NCBI GenBank assembly: GCA_013153105.1
Contig: JAADFC010000081.1
Span: 1-33,186, forward strand
DNA: 33,186 bases
Source of the DNA: Thermoproteota archaeon
GTDB taxonomy: Archaea; Thermoproteota; Thermoprotei_A; Sulfolobales; Pyrodictiaceae
Direction of reading: 5' to 3'
Part shown: one piece after another, positions 30,618 to 33,186 of the stretch
How the letters are laid out: every line of letters begins with the position of its first letter
Numbering within the stretch: the first letter of the stretch is position 1
Program-made: the position numbers and the translations under genes
Notes under the pieces: model-generated
The model's input: the letters and a program-made list of their open reading frames with translations, nothing else
Databases searched by the model: none
What the model was told of the DNA's origin: nothing

Positions 30618-31661
30618 TTGGGCGCACGTAAGAAGCATGCGCCGCGACGTGGCAGCCTCGCGGTGAGGCCGAGGAAGAGGGCTTCGAGGCTGGTACCCAG
30701 GGTGAAGTCCTGGCCCGAGGTGGAGTCCCAGGAGCCGCTGCCGCTGGCGTTCCTAGCCTACAAGGCCGGTATGACACACGCCTATATTATAGACGATGAG
30801 CCCGGCTCGCTCACCCACGGGCGCGAGATATTCGTCCCGGTCACAGTGCTCGAGGCGCCGCCGATGGTGGTCGCCGCCGTCCGCGTCTACGGCTACGATC
30901 CGAACATAGGCCTCTACACCCTCGGCGAGGCCTGGGCGCAGCCCGAGCAGCTTAAGCAGCAGTACAACCTTGACGTGGACCGGGTGGTACCGAGGCTCCG
31001 TGTCGCCGACCCCGACAAGGCGGCAGAGAGGCTGCGCAGTATGGTGGACAGCGTCTATGACGTGAGGATAATAGCGATGACTCAGCCGAGGCTGGTCGGC
31101 GGGCTCAGCAAGAAGAAGCCTGACGTGCTCGAGATAAAGATAGGCGGCGGCAGCGGGATAGAGGCTAGGCTCGACTACGCCCTCAAGCTCCTGGGCGGCG
31201 CCATCAAGGTAGACAACGTCTTCAAGGAGGGCCAGTTCGTCGACGTGATAGCCGTCACCCGAGGCAAGGGGTTCCAGGGCGTGATAAAGAGGTACGGCGT
31301 TAAGGAGCTGCCCAGGTGGCACAAGCACCGCAAGGGCAGCCGCAGCGGCCCCGGCACCCGCGGCCCCGCGACCACGTTCTCCTGGAGCGAGGTCCCCCAG
31401 CCCGGCCAGACCGGCTTCCACCGCCGCACCGAGTACAACAAGAGGATACTCCGCATAGGCGAGAACGGCTACGAGGTAACCCCCGCCGGCGGCTTCCTCC
31501 ACTACGGCATAGTCCGCAGCACCTACATACTCCTAGCCGGCAGCGTGCCCGGCACACCCAAGAGGCCGATAGTGCTGCGGCACCCCGTGAGGCCGCAGTG
31601 GACCCCCGAGGCGCCGCCCAAGATAACCTACCTCAGCCTCGCGAGCAAGCAGGGCAACTAG
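30618..31661 (+). CDS. rpl3: Ribosomal protein uL3
   Basis: Large-subunit protein close to the peptidyl transferase centre. The N-terminus LGARKKHAPRRGSLAVRPRK and the block GKGFQGVIKRYGVKELPRWH, followed by KHRKGSRSGPGTRGP, are diagnostic. The archaeal/eukaryotic form (347 residues) is much longer than the bacterial one. The TTG at 30618, with GGTGG upstream, is used because MGARKKHAPRRGS is the usual archaeal uL3 start. The frame is open further upstream but that part is not uL3-like. First of three ribosomal genes on one transcript. Confidence 0.96.
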   Translation: MGARKKHAPRRGSLAVRPRKRASRLVPRVKSWPEVESQEPLPLAFLAYKAGMTHAYIIDDEPGSLTHGREIFVPVTVLEAPPMVVAAVRVYGYDPNIGLYTLGEAWAQPEQLKQQYNLDVDRVVPRLRVADPDKAAERLRSMVDSVYDVRIIAMTQPRLVGGLSKKKPDVLEIKIGGGSGIEARLDYALKLLGGAIKVDNVFKEGQFVDVIAVTRGKGFQGVIKRYGVKELPRWHKHRKGSRSGPGTRGPATTFSWSEVPQPGQTGFHRRTEYNKRILRIGENGYEVTPAGGFLHYGIVRSTYILLAGSVPGTPKRPIVLRHPVRPQWTPEAPPKITYLSLASKQGN

Positions 31662-31686
31662 CCCCCGCAGACGGAGGTGTAGGGCC

Positions 31687-32517
31687 ATGGCCAAGCTGGG
31701 CTCCATGATATTCCTCCTCGCCGAGGAGCCGCCGAAGGCTCCGGTCTACAGTCTCGACGGCTCCGTTGCAGGCGAGGTGCAGCTGCCCAGGGTCTACGGG
31801 CTCCCGGTGAGGAAGGACCTCATACGCCGCGCATACCTCTCGGAGTTCACAGCCCGCCTCCAGCCCAAGGGCCGCGACCCGATGGCGGGCAAGAGGACTA
31901 CCGCGAGAAGCTTCGGCGTCGGCCTCGGCATAGCGAGGGTGCCAAGGATACCCGGCCTCGGCAGGGCGGCATTCATAAACTCGGCCGTGGGCGGCCACCT
32001 GGCGCACCCGCCCAGGCCCGAGAAGAGGATCCACGAGGAGATCAACAAGAAGGAGAAGAAGCTAGCTACGGCCAGCGCGCTGGCCGCCACCGCTAGGCCC
32101 GACTTCGTCCGCGCCCGCGGCCACGTGTTCACCGCGGAGAGCCTACCTATAGTCATAGCAGACGAGGTCGAGGAGAGTATATCGAGGGTTAAGGAGGCCA
32201 AGGCGCTGCTCGAGAAGCTGGGCGTGTGGAGCGACATAGAGCGCGCCAGGGAGAAGACGAGGATACGCGCCGGCAAGGGCAAGCGCCGCGGCCGCCGCTA
32301 CGTGACGCCGAAGAGCGTGCTGTTCATAGTGGCCAACCACCGCTCCCCCCTGGCCCGCGCCGTGGCAGGGCTGCCCGGGGTCGACGTGGCGGAACCGGAG
32401 CTGGTGAACGTGCTCCAGCTCGCGCCCGGCGGCGTGCCCGGCAGGCTCACCGTGGTGACGCGCTCCGCGCTCGACAGGATCGCCGCGAGGTTCGACGGTC
32501 TACTCATGCAGCCCTAG
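31687..32517 (+). CDS. rpl4: Ribosomal protein uL4
   Basis: Archaeal/eukaryotic-type uL4. Segments: [18 protein letters not shown], then [55 protein letters not shown] and [17 protein letters not shown]. The 276 residues fit the family. The ATG at 31687 has GGAGG upstream. uL3 ends 25 bases before it and uL23 starts 17 bases after it. Confidence 0.97.
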   Translation: MAKLGSMIFLLAEEPPKAPVYSLDGSVAGEVQLPRVYGLPVRKDLIRRAYLSEFTARLQPKGRDPMAGKRTTARSFGVGLGIARVPRIPGLGRAAFINSAVGGHLAHPPRPEKRIHEEINKKEKKLATASALAATARPDFVRARGHVFTAESLPIVIADEVEESISRVKEAKALLEKLGVWSDIERAREKTRIRAGKGKRRGRRYVTPKSVLFIVANHRSPLARAVAGLPGVDVAEPELVNVLQLAPGGVPGRLTVVTRSALDRIAARFDGLLMQP

Positions 32518-32534
32518 AATGGGGGTGCCGCGGC

Positions 32535-32807
32535 TTGAGCCAGGTGTTCGACCCCTGGAAGATAATCATAAGGCCTGTGCAGAGCGAGAAGGCGCTCCGC
32601 CTAATAGAGGAGGCTAACACCCTGACCTTCATAGTGGCGAGGTCGGCCACGAAGCCCGACATAAAGAGGGCCGTGGAGAAGGCGTTCGGAGTAAAGGTAG
32701 TCAAGGTTAACACGCTGATAACTCCGAGGGGCGAGAAGAAGGCCTACGTCAAGCTCTCCCCGGAGCACAGCGCGGCCGACGTGGCTGCGAGGCTGGGCCT
32801 ACTCTAG
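32535..32807 (+). CDS. rpl23: Ribosomal protein uL23
   Basis: Ribosome exit-tunnel protein that docks SRP and other nascent-chain factors. It starts [20 protein letters not shown], continues with [40 protein letters not shown] and ends [11 protein letters not shown]; the RPVQSEKA and [14 protein letters not shown] motifs are diagnostic. TTG at 32535 is preceded by GGGGGTG about 8 bases upstream. The 90-residue length is normal. In the ancestral order uL2 should follow, but here it lies about 10 kb upstream. Confidence 0.95.
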   Translation: MSQVFDPWKIIIRPVQSEKALRLIEEANTLTFIVARSATKPDIKRAVEKAFGVKVVKVNTLITPRGEKKAYVKLSPEHSAADVAARLGLL

Positions 32808-32819
32808 CCGGGCCACCCC

Positions 32820-32909
32820 TTTTAACCGGCTAGAACACCCAGGCCCTGCTTCTCCCCGGGAGCAGGCCCGCGCGAGGCCCCCGGGTCCCGGGGGACCGTG
32901 AGCGCGCGG
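32820..32909 (+). terminator. T tract and two hairpins after uL23
   Basis: CCCCTTTTAACC follows the uL23 stop by about 12 bases and could end the transcript. Beyond it lie CCTGCT (32845-32850) paired with AGCAGG (32861-32866), then CCGCGCG (32868-32874) with CGCGCGG (32903-32909) enclosing CCCCCGGG-T-CCCGGGGG. The rest of the 379-base gene-free stretch to the window end shows no convincing gene. Confidence 0.4.
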
Positions 32910-33098
32910 AGGCTCCACCCCTAGGCGTCAGGCCCCTCGCACACTCCCTCCCGCTTCTCCAGTCTCGCCGGCGCAGGGTGGCGGGGTCGCTGCTGCTCGT
33001 GCCTCCCCACCGCCCCCGCGAGGGATGTGCCTCGGGGGGCTCGGTGCAGGTCAGCTAGCTCATCCCCCTCGCGGCCGTGTCTCGGGGCTGCCTTGAGG

Positions 33099-33108
33099 CT
33101 TTATATTA
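33099..33108 (+). promoter_or_regulatory. TATA box near the right window edge
   Basis: CTTTATATTA, the clearest TATA-like sequence of the last 400 bases, in strongly G+C-rich DNA. It predicts a transcript starting near 33130. A TTG at 33176 preceded by GGTGGGGTG could be a gene start, but only three codons remain in view, so the promoted gene cannot be identified. Confidence 0.45.
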
Positions 33109-33186
33109 GGGGCCTCCTCGGCGGCGGCTCTGGGCTGCGCTGGAGCCGGTGATGGGTCGCGGTGGGGTGTAGCGGTTGCCTGTGTG

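Noticed and set aside
30753-31502. Long open frame antisense to uL3.
   Set aside because: uL3 is certain on the plus strand; the antisense frame has no recognisable domain.

Overview
The window looks like chromosomal DNA of a G+C-rich hyperthermophilic crenarchaeon, most likely Desulfurococcales/Pyrodictiaceae-like. Supporting signs are a Sulfolobus-type DNA polymerase B1, PINA and Hjc side by side, an aKMT-type lysine methyltransferase, a candidate RNA polymerase subunit Rpo13, a Ced DNA-import locus, archaeal ribosomal proteins, and many TTG/GTG starts preceded by GGAGG/GGTG sites. No transposon, phage, CRISPR array, tRNA or rRNA gene was found. The species assignment is inference.

Region 0-14 kb is rich in DNA replication and repair: polB1 and an XPB helicase run together on the plus strand, followed by an unrecognised beta-rich protein. 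PINA and Hjc (Holliday junction ATPase and resolvase) form a minus-strand unit. A plus-strand group holds a thioredoxin-like small protein, the aKMT-like methyltransferase and a protein with a basic tail. Two minus-strand genes follow, then a plus run of Mrp/Nbp35, an AbrB-ACT regulator, a DUF72 protein and PCNA.

Region 13.6-19.6 kb has a Cys-rich small protein, a short conserved-looking protein, a strong Rpo13 candidate, a membrane-anchored HerA/FtsK-type ATPase and, divergent from it, an Lhr-type helicase with a zinc ribbon.

Region 19.6-22.8 kb is the most interesting part. It is a compact four-gene operon matching the crenarchaeal DNA-import (Ced) system: a two-helix pilin-like CedA1, a polytopic CedA with a large extracytoplasmic insert, a 56-residue two-helix CedA2-like protein, and a VirB4-like ATPase (CedB-like). 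The last gene abuts rpl2.

Region 22.8-32.8 kb carries two pieces of the universal ribosomal operon, uL2-uS19 and uL3-uL4-uL23, on the same strand but in inverted order. They are separated by a methyltransferase, a MoxR/VWA pair, a YkgJ-like protein, small unknowns and the SPOUT methyltransferase that usually precedes uL3. Several intergenic stretches (29.35-29.56 kb, 30.56 kb, 32.84-32.91 kb, 12.73 kb, 27.69 kb) hold strong inverted repeats or hairpins that no gene explains.
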